18,562 nucleotides of DNA from CALMEH01 sp964548225 (GCA_964548225.1 CAZJQP010000096.1:1-18562), one strand, 5' to 3'. Shown: positions 7,768-15,345, counted from the stretch's first letter. Numbers and translations are program-made. Notes: a model not told the origin generated them from the sequence alone.

Positions 7768-7810
7768 AAAACAACCGCTATTTAATTTATACCGCAAAAT
7801 CGGTTGTTTT
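7768..7810. promoter_or_regulatory. Inverted repeat between divergent genes
   Basis: AAAACAACCG at 7768-7777 and CGGTTGTTTT at 7801-7810 form a perfect 10-bp inverted repeat around an AT-rich 23-nt centre (TTTAATTTATA inside). GGC/GCC flanks extend the match imperfectly. It sits in the spacer between the 450-aa gene and rdgB and could be a dyad operator or a hairpin. No clear promoter hexamers were found beside it. Confidence 0.4.
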
Positions 7811-7822
7811 GGCAAGAAAATT

Positions 7823-7886
7823 CCTTCGTCGTTTGTCATTTGTTATTATTTTGTATTTGCGAAGGACAAAGAACAAATGAGGAAGG
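7823..7886. repeat. Imperfect inverted repeat overlapping the rdgB start
   Basis: Positions 7823-7847 and 7862-7886 match as an inverted repeat at about 19 of 25 positions. The left arm carries TTTGTCA and TTTGTTA words and the right arm AAGGACA, AAGAACA, AATGAGG, AAGGACA, all 7 bases long. The rdgB ATG (7877) lies inside the right arm, and the AAGGA word at 7862-7866 serves as the probable Shine-Dalgarno. Confidence 0.55.
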
Positions 7887-8479
7887 ACAAAACAGAGATT
7901 TTAATTGCAACAAAAAACGCCGGAAAAGTTCGGGAACTGGAAAAATTGCTTGAAGATTCGGGAGATTTTCGATTGCGGAGTTTGAACGAATTTCCCGATG
8001 TTGCGGACGTAGAAGAAACGGGTACGACGTTTGCGGAAAACGCGGTTTTGAAGGCTCGAAGTTATGCAAAATTGACGAATCTTTTGGCTTTGGCAGATGA
8101 TTCGGGGCTGGAAGTTGAAGTTTTGGGCGGTGCGCCCGGAGTTTTTTCGGCACGTTATGCGGGCGAAAATGCGTCGGACGCTGAAAAAATCGGGAAATTG
8201 TTAAATGAATTACAAGAAAAGAGGAATCGAAATGCAAGATTTGTTTGTGTGATGGCTTTGGCGAATGAAAAGAGCGAAATAATTCATCTGGCAGAAGGCA
8301 TCTGCGAAGGCGAAATTGCCCTAAATGTAAGCGGAGCAAACGGTTTTGGTTACGATCCGGTTTTTATTCCCGAAGGTTTCGGACAAACTTTCGGAGAACT
8401 TTCGGCAGATGTGAAGCGCGAAATAAGCCATCGGGCGCGTGCAATTCGGAAAATAATTCGATTTTTGCGGGATTTTTAG
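7877..8479 (+). CDS. rdgB: XTP/dITP diphosphatase (RdgB/HAM1 family)
   Basis: A 200-residue nucleoside-triphosphate pyrophosphatase that removes non-canonical purine nucleotides (XTP, dITP, ITP) from the cytoplasmic pool. Family motifs are complete: the substrate-binding ATKNAGK near the N terminus (T12, N14, K17), the ETGTTFAENAVLKA segment, the metal-binding LADDSGLEVEVLGGAPGVFS block, GANGFGYDPVF and the C-terminal SHRARAI. Length is normal for the family. ATG 7877 is chosen because the family starts a few residues before the first beta-strand (EILIATKN) and an AAGGA lies ten bases upstream. The longer in-frame extension from 7682 overlaps the divergent gene and does not look like protein. 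No terminator follows before the tRNA promoter. Confidence 0.95.
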   Translation: MRKDKTEILIATKNAGKVRELEKLLEDSGDFRLRSLNEFPDVADVEETGTTFAENAVLKARSYAKLTNLLALADDSGLEVEVLGGAPGVFSARYAGENASDAEKIGKLLNELQEKRNRNARFVCVMALANEKSEIIHLAEGICEGEIALNVSGANGFGYDPVFIPEGFGQTFGELSADVKREISHRARAIRKIIRFLRDF

Positions 8480-8489
8480 ATTATCTCAC

Positions 8490-8518
8490 TTGACCAACGC
8501 ATTTTTCGCCTGTAAAAT
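8490..8518 (+). promoter_or_regulatory. Sigma-70-type promoter for tRNA-Pro
   Basis: TTGACC at 8490-8495 and TAAAAT at 8513-8518 are separated by exactly 17 bases. Each hexamer matches the consensus at five of six positions. Transcription would start near 8525, about 37 bases before the mature tRNA. This is the best promoter match I found in the window. Confidence 0.75.
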
Positions 8519-8559
8519 TCGGCATTTGATACTGTTTCTTATATGAAACGATTTCAAAA

Positions 8560-8638
<79 letters not shown>

Positions 8639-8722
8639 ATCGGCTATGTTATAGTTGGTATTAAAAAAATCCCCGTGATCGTTTGCTTTAAGGCAAACAA
8701 AAATGTTAAATCAAGTAGTATT

Positions 8723-8728
8723 TATAAT
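8723..8728 (+). promoter_or_regulatory. Possible -10 box for the HU-family gene
   Basis: A perfect TATAAT lies 32 bases before the HU start and 14 bases before its GGAGG. The region 17 bases further upstream is A-rich and has no good -35 hexamer, so an activator or an AT-rich upstream element would be needed. A small hairpin (GTTTGC 8681-8686 with GCAAAC 8693-8698) lies upstream, after the tRNA. Confidence 0.4.
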
Positions 8729-8760
8729 CACAGATAACTTTGGAGGTTACACAATAAATT

Positions 8761-9042
8761 ATGGCAAAAATGACACAAACGGATATTATTAACGAATTGG
8801 CGGATAAAACAGGCTTGAAAAAAGCTCAAGCAAAAGAGTTCTTCAGCGCATTGGCAGCAATGGCAGCAGCGGAAGTTAAACAAAACGGAGAATTTACTCT
8901 TCCGGGTTTCGGAAAATTGGTAAAAGCTACCCGTAAAGAACGTGAAGGACGCAATCCGGCAACCGGCGCGGTTATCAAAATCCCCGCCAAAACAACCGTT
9001 AAATTCCGACTCGGCAAAGCTATGAAAGACGCTGTAAGTTAA
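8761..9042 (+). CDS. HU-family nucleoid DNA-binding protein
   Basis: A 93-residue HU/IHF-type protein. The N-terminal helices (TDIINELADKTGLKKAQAKE) form the dimer body. The core GFGKLVKATRKEREGRNPAT and the following GAVIKIPAKTTVKFRLGKA form the beta-arm with the conserved Arg-Asn-Pro tip that intercalates in the minor groove. It should bend DNA and compact the nucleoid as a dimer. The call is HU rather than IHF from general appearance only. The GGAGG at 8742-8746 is 14 bases from ATG 8761, longer than usual; no closer start fits. The gene stands alone, between tRNA-Pro and its own terminator. Confidence 0.95.
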   Translation: MAKMTQTDIINELADKTGLKKAQAKEFFSALAAMAAAEVKQNGEFTLPGFGKLVKATRKEREGRNPATGAVIKIPAKTTVKFRLGKAMKDAVS

Positions 9043-9068
9043 ACAATAGCTTTTTTATATACATTAAG

Positions 9069-9106
9069 AAGACTGCTTGAATTGAAAAATTCGGCAGTCT
9101 TTTTTT
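9069..9106 (+). terminator. Rho-independent terminator of the HU gene
   Basis: AAGACTGC (9069-9076) pairs with GCAGTCTT (9094-9101), an inner GAATT/AATTC stem extends it around a GAAA loop, and a T run to 9106 follows. This is a standard intrinsic terminator 27 bases after the stop. Confidence 0.85.
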
Positions 9107-9179
9107 GCCTTTAAAGCCGGGCAAAAAATCGTCTGAAGGCGATACTCTTAACAAAGTTACAAAACTGTAAAAAAAAATG

Positions 9180-9208
9180 ATGACAAACCGAAATTTTTCT
9201 GATAAGAT
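9180..9208 (+). promoter_or_regulatory. Candidate promoter and long leader for the 83-aa gene
   Basis: ATGACA (9180-9185, five of six matches) and TAAGAT (9203-9208, four of six) are 17 bases apart. A transcript from here would have a leader of about 175 nt before the start at 9390. That leader holds a GTTGC-TTT-GCAAC hairpin (9319-9331) and an A-rich tract with GAAAAAG/CTTTTTC complementarity near 9287-9309. Apart from this I see nothing coding between 9107 and 9371. Confidence 0.45.
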
Positions 9209-9371
9209 ACTTTCATACGTTGGGGAATTTACCGATAGATACAATTTTTCAGCAACTTTTCGGTTGAAAATTTCTTCTAAATAAAGAAAAAGAAAAAAAA
9301 TCTTTTTCAGTGATTTTAGTTGCTTTGCAACAAATTTCACAAAATAACGTATTTGCTTTATTAATCAAATG

Positions 9372-9381
9372 AAGGAAGGAG
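9372..9381 (+). promoter_or_regulatory. Ribosome binding site that decides the start at 9390
   Basis: AAGGAAGGAG is a near-ideal Shine-Dalgarno with GGAG ending eight bases before GTG 9390. An upstream in-frame ATG at 9369 overlaps this site itself and has no ribosome site of its own, so the GTG is the better start. Confidence 0.75.
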
Positions 9382-9389
9382 AATATAAC

Positions 9390-9641
9390 GTGGTAGCAGC
9401 AGCAAAACAAATGACTTTACAGGATAGAATCCTACAAATTGACCATATTCAAGCACGTCGTTTCGCAAAATTAAACGGCGCGGCGATGGAAATCGCAACG
9501 GAAGGAATCATCAGGCATCTAAAGGCTTGTGCCAAAATGGATGTCAATCCCGATGCTTCAGCCGTGCGCGAAATAATTGATGATGCTCTTAACGGCAGAA
9601 GAGTTTTCGCGGAAACGTCGAATGACCTTCTCGCCGCATAA
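9390..9641 (+). CDS. Small hypothetical protein, 83 aa, helical
   Basis: I do not recognise this protein. It reads as three or four amphipathic helices (around TLQDRILQIDHIQARRFAKL, GAAMEIATEGIIRHLKACAK and ASAVREIIDDALNG) with no signal or membrane segment. The size and helical content would fit a small regulator or structural protein, but no DNA-binding motif is clear. The strong ribosome binding site, candidate promoter and following terminator make it very likely to be expressed as a single-gene unit. GTG 9390 is the chosen start (see the ribosome binding site entry). Confidence 0.8.
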   Translation: MVAAAKQMTLQDRILQIDHIQARRFAKLNGAAMEIATEGIIRHLKACAKMDVNPDASAVREIIDDALNGRRVFAETSNDLLAA

Positions 9642-9680
9642 ATTTTGGTTTTTTATATTTTTTTTAGCAATACATATTTT

Positions 9681-9715
9681 GACCGCCTTTATTTTTGGCG
9701 GTCATTTTTTTTTTT
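9681..9715 (+). terminator. Rho-independent terminator of the 83-aa gene
   Basis: GACCGCC (9681-9687) pairs with GGCGGTC (9697-9703) around a 9-nt loop and is followed by ATT and a T run of about ten to 9715. It is a compact intrinsic terminator directly followed by the larger inverted repeat. Confidence 0.85.
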
Positions 9716-9799
9716 ATCAGTGGTGATTAGATAATTTTTCGTTGCAAACCCCAAAATTAGATTTTGCAACGAACAATTATCTACTCACCACTGATAAAA
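9712..9799. repeat. 37-bp inverted repeat at a convergent junction
   Basis: Arms 9712-9748 and 9763-9799 match at 35 of 37 positions around a 14-nt loop. The right arm ends one base before the stop codon region of the minus-strand membrane protein gene. It may terminate transcription coming from that gene. The arms are AT-rich, include the word ATCAGTGGTGA, and begin inside the T run of the preceding terminator. Confidence 0.85.
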
Positions 9800-9800
9800 T

Positions 9801-11597
9801 CTAATTTTTCAATCTAACACGATAGAGTAAATACTCTCCGTGCGTTTCGGCTTCGCCGCGTTCATACCATTTGTCGAGATTCGTAAAATTCACTTCCCAA
9901 TCTTGCGGGACAACAATGTAGGAAAGAATTGTTTCGGGTGATGAGCGCGGATTGAAATTTTTGAGATATGCGCCCATTTTTCGTGCTTCTTCATCAATTT
10001 CACCGTAGGTCAAAGGCTTGTATTCGGAATTCAGACGGTCAGTGTGCCTGCCCCAGCCGAAAAGCGCAATCATCGAAACAAAGTCGCCGCGTTTGATTGA
10101 TTCGGCAAGTTGTTTTTCGTCAATGTTTTGAAAATATAGATATTGATAATAACGCTCTTTGTTTTCCTGCCACGTTACGCCCGCGAAAACGTGCTGATGC
10201 CGCGCCCAGAGAACCGATTGCGGCGCAACCGTCGGCATATCATCGCCTTGCGTCATCGAAAGCGGAAAAACGACTGATTTATGCGGATTTGTTTCGGTTT
10301 TGGCGAGTTCTGTCAAACGCTTTGCAACGGGCATTCCTTTATCACGTTCGACGTTGGCATCGTCCAAAATCCGCACCGTGTAATGACATTCGACAAAACC
10401 CCAAACCGTTGCAAGAACAGCAACAATCGAAAAAACGACTTTCGGCATTAAAGTCTTAAACCAATCGGTTTTTTTCAAGATAATTCCGATTGATGTTACC
10501 AACGCCAAACCCGCAACATAATTTCCGATAAATACTTGATAATGAATTGGTTGAAGCGAACGTCCGGTAATAATTTGCTGATTAAAAACAATTATTGGAA
10601 CAAGCGCAAATGAAATTACAAAAAGTGTTTCGCGCTCTTTTATCGAAATCTTTTTGAGCAAGATTCCAATCGCCAAAATCACCAGAACAAGCAAGCTGAT
10701 GTATTCGGGAACACGCCAAATGTCCGGCATTCGAGTATGAACGAGAAGTTGAACATCGTCCATCGTGTGCGAACGCTTTGACAGCAAAACTGCGTAGGGA
10801 ATTAAGGCAAACAAACAACTTGCGCCGAGCGCAAGAAACGCTTTGAAATCGCGCCGAAAACCTTCGGGACGCACTAATGCCCAAATAATAAAAACTGCTC
10901 CAAGCCACGCGGCGGCAGTTGTCCAAGTGTAAAAATACGAAAAAACCGTAAAGGCAAAACAAAACGATGCAAAAACACAGTAAATTATACGTTTGCGTTC
11001 ATTTTCGCTGTTAATTAAAAGCCAAACTAACGCCATCAACGCAAAAAACGCGGCAAACGGCACGGCTGGAATATATCGTCGAAACGCAGGAAAATACGGA
11101 TACGCATAACTCCAACCCGTAATCTCGCCAATCGCACCTTCGCCTGCCATAATCGCGCCGCCGGCTAAAATCACAAGCGTTCCTGCCATCGCAAACAGCG
11201 AATCGTCAGTCAATTTTCCGACTAGCCAAAAACAGGCAAGCGCGGCAAAAAATCCGGCAAATGCGCCACCGAGCGTCATTGCCCAAGGGGCATTTACGCC
11301 GAAAATACGCGCCGGAATCGCTAAAACATAAGGCGCGGCAAATTGTATCGAAAAGAGAGATTCTTCCTGCGGTTTTTCGGGGGAATCATCGCGTCCGGTG
11401 TAAGGATCGTTTTTGCGCGGTCTCCCGTCAATCAAAGCCTTGATGTAAGAAGCATAAGCAACTTCGTCAATGTCGTTATAAGCGTAATGACCTTGCCAAT
11501 CGTCGCCGCGAAGATAAAGCATCTTAAACTGCGGATAAAGCGTAAAAGCGACCAAAAAAATTCCGGCGATTATGCCGAATTGCCAACGTAATTTCAT
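9801..11597 (-). CDS. Polytopic membrane protein, possible GT-C-type glycosyltransferase
   Basis: A 598-residue integral membrane protein with about twelve predicted transmembrane helices in the first 420 residues and a soluble C-terminal domain of about 170 residues. The first helix is followed by an acidic loop with Asp32-Asp33 (RGDDW) and NDIDEVAYASYIKALIDGRP (Asp42, Asp44, Glu45). Acidic residues in the first extracytoplasmic loop next to an (E)Y...I..G pattern are typical of GT-C lipid-sugar-dependent glycosyltransferases, so that is my best guess; the exact family is not recognised. ATG 11597 is directly preceded by a repeat and shows no Shine-Dalgarno. It is divergent from yqeY, and no glycan-pathway genes lie nearby to confirm the role. 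Confidence 0.75.
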   Translation of the reverse strand: MKLRWQFGIIAGIFLVAFTLYPQFKMLYLRGDDWQGHYAYNDIDEVAYASYIKALIDGRPRKNDPYTGRDDSPEKPQEESLFSIQFAAPYVLAIPARIFGVNAPWAMTLGGAFAGFFAALACFWLVGKLTDDSLFAMAGTLVILAGGAIMAGEGAIGEITGWSYAYPYFPAFRRYIPAVPFAAFFALMALVWLLINSENERKRIIYCVFASFCFAFTVFSYFYTWTTAAAWLGAVFIIWALVRPEGFRRDFKAFLALGASCLFALIPYAVLLSKRSHTMDDVQLLVHTRMPDIWRVPEYISLLVLVILAIGILLKKISIKERETLFVISFALVPIIVFNQQIITGRSLQPIHYQVFIGNYVAGLALVTSIGIILKKTDWFKTLMPKVVFSIVAVLATVWGFVECHYTVRILDDANVERDKGMPVAKRLTELAKTETNPHKSVVFPLSMTQGDDMPTVAPQSVLWARHQHVFAGVTWQENKERYYQYLYFQNIDEKQLAESIKRGDFVSMIALFGWGRHTDRLNSEYKPLTYGEIDEEARKMGAYLKNFNPRSSPETILSYIVVPQDWEVNFTNLDKWYERGEAETHGEYLLYRVRLKN

Positions 11598-11727
11598 AGT
11601 TCAAAAATTCAAAGTTTTTACTTTTCCCGAACTCGATTTTAAAGAAAAGAAATCACAGATTACCACACAGAATGTAAAACGTAGAAGGTAACAATGAACT
11701 TTGAATTTTGAACTTTGAACTTTGAAC
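11598..11727. repeat. Heptad tandem repeat with distant inverted copy between divergent genes
   Basis: From 11695 to 11727 the sequence is about 4.7 copies of the heptad TGAACTT (one copy is TGAATTT). An inverted copy lies at 11598-11616 and pairs with 11697-11714 apart from one extra T. The two sets start immediately at the ATG of the minus-strand gene and 15 bases before the yqeY ATG. The 80 bases between contain ATCACAGATT and CCACACAGAATG words and no obvious promoter hexamers. Confidence 0.75.
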
Positions 11728-11742
11728 GCTAAAATAAGCATT

Positions 11743-12195
11743 ATGAATTTAAAAGAAAAAATTGTTGCCGATATGACCGCTGCAATGAAAGCGAAAGACG
11801 CGAATCGGCTGTCCACTCTGCGAATGGCGAAAGCCGCCGTGATGAATGAAGAAAACAAACGCGGTGTCGGCGCGGTGTTGACCGATGACGAAGTTATGAA
11901 AGTTCTAACCAGCCTCGTCAAACAGCGCAAAGATTCCATCGAACAATTTACTGCTAACGGGCGTGCGGAACTTGCTGAGAAAGAGCAAGCCGAATTGTCT
12001 GTTTTAGAAGAATATCTGCCGCAAGCCGCAACGCAAGAAGAAGTTTCGGTGGCAGTCGAATCGGCAATCGCCGAAACAGGTGCGTCCTCAATGAAAGAAA
12101 TGGGCGTGGTAATGAAAGCGGCAATTGCCAAATTGCAAGGCAAAAATGCGGACGGCAAAATGGTTAGCGAAACCGTTAAATCAAAATTGCAGTAA
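11743..12195 (+). CDS. yqeY: GatB/YqeY-domain protein
   Basis: A 150-residue protein of the YqeY family, whole-length for the family. Recognisable parts are the N-terminal KEKIVADMTAAMKAKDANRL and STLRMAKAAVMNEE helices, the LTDDEVMKVLTSLVKQRKDS helix, the EYLPQAATQEE loop and the GASSMKEMGVVMKAA motif near the C terminus. The family shares a domain with the C terminus of the GatB amidotransferase subunit and is thought to be linked to tRNA or aminoacyl-tRNA handling, but its role as a free protein is not settled. ATG 11743 (MNLKEK) is the family-like start; an upstream TTG in the heptad repeat is not. The methyltransferase gene begins five bases after its stop. Confidence 0.93.
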   Translation: MNLKEKIVADMTAAMKAKDANRLSTLRMAKAAVMNEENKRGVGAVLTDDEVMKVLTSLVKQRKDSIEQFTANGRAELAEKEQAELSVLEEYLPQAATQEEVSVAVESAIAETGASSMKEMGVVMKAAIAKLQGKNADGKMVSETVKSKLQ

Positions 12196-12200
12196 GTTTT

Positions 12201-12965
12201 ATGTTGAAAACGTGGCTCGAAAAAAAACATTGGCAGCGCGGGAAGCGTGCGCTTGAACGCCAGCTTGATTATCAGCAGAAAAAAGCTGAAATCTTGCGTG
12301 ATTCGGAAACCGAAGTGATGCTCAATGTTTTTTCCAAAGCGCGTGCCGTTCGCCAAAAACTCGAAGCCGTAAAAAAGATTAATGCTTCGGCGCGGATAAT
12401 CGAGGTCGGAAGCGGCGCACACGGTTTGGTTTTCGGTTTTGGAGATGAGTTCAGCGTTGGTGTTGACCCTTTAGCGGTTGAATATAAAAGGCTTTTTCCG
12501 AAATGGCAGGAAGATACGAACACTGTGGCGGCAATCGGTGAAGAATTGCCGTTTGCCGATGATTTTTTTGACGTGGTTCTCAGCGATAATGTCATTGACC
12601 ACGCTGAAAAACCTCTGAAAATTGTTGAAGAATTAGTCAGAATCTTAAAATCCGGCGGATTGCTCTATTTTACCGTCAACATTCATCATCCGTTTTATAA
12701 TTTTGCCTCGAAAGCACACGGCGCGTGGAATGCGCTCGGAGTAAAACTTGAAATTTCGCCGTTTGCCGATCATACAGTTCATTTGACCGAAGCCGTAATG
12801 CGCGAGTTTTTTGCCGCACAACCGCTTGAAATCATCGAAACAACTTCGACCGTCGAGGCAACAAAAAACGCGCTCAAACAGATTAAATCACCGAACGCCG
12901 AACAGCGTTTGAAACAAATATTTTTCAAGAACGCGCTGTTTGAACTCGTTGCCCTAAAAAAATAA
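12201..12965 (+). CDS. Class I SAM-dependent methyltransferase
   Basis: A 254-residue protein. A basic helical N-terminal region of about 65 residues precedes a Rossmann methyltransferase core: motif I is IIEVGSGAHG, the acidic end of strand 2 is GVDP, the adenine-side motif is ELPFADDFFDVVLSDNVIDH (post-I and motif II), and the RILKSGGLLYFTVN segment is motif III, as in the Methyltransf_11 group. The substrate cannot be inferred. The start is five bases after yqeY with no clear Shine-Dalgarno, so it is probably co-transcribed and translationally coupled with yqeY. The gene ends before a strong terminator. Confidence 0.88.
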   Translation: MLKTWLEKKHWQRGKRALERQLDYQQKKAEILRDSETEVMLNVFSKARAVRQKLEAVKKINASARIIEVGSGAHGLVFGFGDEFSVGVDPLAVEYKRLFPKWQEDTNTVAAIGEELPFADDFFDVVLSDNVIDHAEKPLKIVEELVRILKSGGLLYFTVNIHHPFYNFASKAHGAWNALGVKLEISPFADHTVHLTEAVMREFFAAQPLEIIETTSTVEATKNALKQIKSPNAEQRLKQIFFKNALFELVALKK

Positions 12966-12987
12966 GCAATCGAAAATTTCGGACAAT

Positions 12988-13019
12988 AAAAAAAGACGGC
13001 ACAATGACCGTCTTTTTTT
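12988..13019. terminator. Bidirectional terminator, 12-bp stem
   Basis: Arms 12988-12999 and 13008-13019 pair perfectly with GACGG/CCGTC at the loop end and A/T runs outside, so it can terminate both the methyltransferase transcript and the convergent secreted-protein transcript. The loop is 8 nt. Confidence 0.9.
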
Positions 13020-13042
13020 TGTTTAGCGTTTAAGCCTTTGGT

Positions 13043-15199
13043 TTACAATGGAGTTCCCGTGAAATCCAGATTAGTGATGTTGTCATTAATCGTTGTCGTA
13101 ACCGGCGTAAAGCTATAGCGTTTTGAAACCGGAGCAATTGTGTATGAAATGCCCGTCGGGACATTGTTAAATTGATAAAATCCAAACGCATTTGTCGTTA
13201 CTGAGATGCGTCCGCCACTGCTTGCATCGGTCAGCGAAATGCGAACACCGTTAATGCCTTGTCCACCGGCGTTGGTTACACGACCGGAAACCGAAGCTGC
13301 CGCTAAAGACGCGCTCGGAACTTGGACCTGGACGTTAATCGGTGAACCTGTTTTGAAGAATCCGATAGTTGCGTTCGCCATTGTCGGTGGACGATTTGAA
13401 TCGAATCGGAAATTATACATCGTGCTCCAGCGAATTGCGTTTGCATTCGGATTTTGAGCAAGAGTTTCCGATCCCCACGTTATCGAACCGCCGCCTTGAT
13501 TTGCAGTCCAAGGCGTGTTACTGAATCCGGCATTTCCCATTGTTCCGTCAGCACTCGATCCGGCTTGTTGCGGTGGAGCGTAGAATCCGACATTGCTTAA
13601 GGTTACACCCGTTCCGACAGGAACGCCGAAAGACTGAATTGCACGGTCAAGATTTTGGTTATAAATCGCATATTCATAATGCCAAACATTCGTCGAAGTT
13701 TGGGTTACTTTATAAGCGATATAAGCCGTGCCGTCTTGTCCCGGAGCAGGTCTGAATTCGCTTATTGTTGCACCTGTCCAAGCATAAATCGCCGGTTTTT
13801 GGCGTTGTGTTGTGCTAACAGGCGAGAAACTGAATGTTCCGGTTGTGCCGCTAACGTTGTATTGGCGATATGAAACATTGTTATACATATTGCACTGCGT
13901 CGGGTTTGTTTGACACCAAGCATATTCGTGCGGGGTAACATATTGCGCTTCGGCAAAATATGTTGCGCCCGAATTGAGCGTTGTGTTCAAATTATCTCTT
14001 TCAACCAGAATTCTGTGCGTCGGTCCGGCGTGTGTGTGTCCGTTGTGATCGTTATTCGGGGTTGCCGAATCGTTTCGCGGATAAAATCCGGTGAACGGGT
14101 TAATCCACGCTTTTGAACCGAGATTCGGACCTGAATTCAAACTTGCCGAATACGGATCTGAACATCCTGAACCGAGACGTGTGCCACCGACTCCGTTACA
14201 ACCTAAACTACAAAGATTTTGTGTTAAAGCAGTAAAGGCGTGTTTGACTTGTCCTTGACCGATTTGCTCAAAGCGTTCGTTATTTGTCGTGCCGCCGCTT
14301 TGACGATAGAGAGCTTGCGGAATAACCGGATGGTCATTTGCCGGATTAGCGAACCAATTCAAATCAATCGTGCCGTAGTTGCACGAATCCGTTCCGACTG
14401 CCAGACCGACTTGCGTTCCGACAGCACTGCCGAATTGTGCCAAGCCGACAACATCACCGACAACAACATCAGGTCCCGGAGTTGTTCCGGCACTTGCGCC
14501 GCATTGTGATTGCGAATTAAAGAAACGCGCAAAAGCATCATTTCCCGACAAAATTTCGCCGCTGTTTTCAACGAGATAATCCGTTTCAGATTTGCCGTCA
14601 ATCAACGTATCAATCGTTTTCATTGTTGTTGAAGACGAAAATTCTCCGACAATCGTGCCGGCATCAGTCGGACGACCGAGGTCGGCGGCATATTCGCTCG
14701 ACAAAATCAATCTGCCTTCGCGGATAGTGAACTGACGGCTGTTCGCATCATAATCATATTGATGACCTTCGATGTTGAAGAAAGTGTATCCTGTTCTTTG
14801 ATCACGAACTGCAAGTTCATAATGACTTCCGCCGAACGGCAATACTTCAACTACCAAATCATTTGCCGAAGCATTCATTTTCATCGGCAGTTCAAACGGA
14901 CTTTGCGTTACGATTCTCATCGAACTCGGCAAAGGTCCGCGCAGACGATTATCGGTAACAATAACAGTCAATGGAGAATCTTGCACCGCGTCGAAACGTA
15001 AAACGCCTGTTTTTCTTCCTCCGTTCAGCCGATCCATATTAATGTTCATAGCGATATTTCCACCAGCTACAATCATCTTTTCTATGGTTACGCCGTTTGA
15101 TTTCGTCGTGCTTTGATTGCTTTCGACTGCCAAAACCGCTGCGCCATTGCTAAATGACACAGTAAACAATAGCAATGCTACAAGAATTGTTTTTAACAT
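13043..15199 (-). CDS. Large secreted protein with C-terminal carboxypeptidase-regulatory-like domain
   Basis: A 718-residue exported protein. A signal peptide covers about residues 1-27 (hydrophobic VALLLFTVSF, cleavage near AVLAVE). Residues about 635-718 form a CarboxypepD_reg/transthyretin-like beta-sandwich: SGRVTNAGGQGINGVRISLT, then FGFYQFNNVPTG and the closing NLDFTG. The central 400 residues are Gly/Asn/Thr/Ser-rich and contain several Cys (CSLGC, GSGCSDPY) and His/aromatic-rich stretches (HNGHTHAGPTHRILVER). I do not assign them to a known enzyme; the GCSDPY and FEQIGQGQVKHAF type motifs seem shared with other secreted hypotheticals, from memory only. No transmembrane anchor or sorting motif ends the protein. 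ATG 15199 has a weak GGAA eleven bases upstream. It stands alone with its own candidate promoter. Confidence 0.85.
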   Translation of the reverse strand: MLKTILVALLLFTVSFSNGAAVLAVESNQSTTKSNGVTIEKMIVAGGNIAMNINMDRLNGGRKTGVLRFDAVQDSPLTVIVTDNRLRGPLPSSMRIVTQSPFELPMKMNASANDLVVEVLPFGGSHYELAVRDQRTGYTFFNIEGHQYDYDANSRQFTIREGRLILSSEYAADLGRPTDAGTIVGEFSSSTTMKTIDTLIDGKSETDYLVENSGEILSGNDAFARFFNSQSQCGASAGTTPGPDVVVGDVVGLAQFGSAVGTQVGLAVGTDSCNYGTIDLNWFANPANDHPVIPQALYRQSGGTTNNERFEQIGQGQVKHAFTALTQNLCSLGCNGVGGTRLGSGCSDPYSASLNSGPNLGSKAWINPFTGFYPRNDSATPNNDHNGHTHAGPTHRILVERDNLNTTLNSGATYFAEAQYVTPHEYAWCQTNPTQCNMYNNVSYRQYNVSGTTGTFSFSPVSTTQRQKPAIYAWTGATISEFRPAPGQDGTAYIAYKVTQTSTNVWHYEYAIYNQNLDRAIQSFGVPVGTGVTLSNVGFYAPPQQAGSSADGTMGNAGFSNTPWTANQGGGSITWGSETLAQNPNANAIRWSTMYNFRFDSNRPPTMANATIGFFKTGSPINVQVQVPSASLAAASVSGRVTNAGGQGINGVRISLTDASSGGRISVTTNAFGFYQFNNVPTGISYTIAPVSKRYSFTPVTTTINDNITNLDFTGTPL

Positions 15200-15315
15200 A
15201 ATTTTTTAGATTCCAGCCGCTCGGACTGCTTAAAATGATAGCTTCTAATTTTTTTGGGGGAATTAGACAGCCATAACCTCAATAGTATTTAAATTACAAA
15301 GATTATAACCTATAT

Positions 15316-15345
15316 TTTATACACTACTTTTGTAAGTTGAATCAA
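15316..15345 (-). promoter_or_regulatory. Candidate promoter for the secreted-protein gene
   Basis: On the minus strand TTGATT (15345-15340) and TATAAA (15321-15316) are 18 bases apart, giving a leader of about 110 nt to the ATG at 15199. The 269-nt spacer 15200-15468 is otherwise AT-rich and non-coding. A weaker plus-strand pair (TTGCTC and GATTAT, 17 apart) near 15402-15430 may serve the polyferredoxin gene. Confidence 0.4.

Noticed and set aside
7682..7876. Upstream in-frame extension of rdgB
   Set aside because: It overlaps the start of the divergent gene, runs through a repeat, and the encoded residues do not resemble the RdgB family N terminus.
8681..8698. Hairpin GTTTGC/GCAAAC after tRNA-Pro as a terminator
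   Set aside because: The stem is only six pairs, low in GC, with no T run after it. It is mentioned only with the HU leader.
11601..12422. Long minus-strand open frame opposite yqeY and the methyltransferase start
   Set aside because: It is antisense to two clear family members, is rich in Phe, Ser, Cys and Ala runs in an unnatural pattern, and has no ribosome site. It is a shadow of yqeY codon use.
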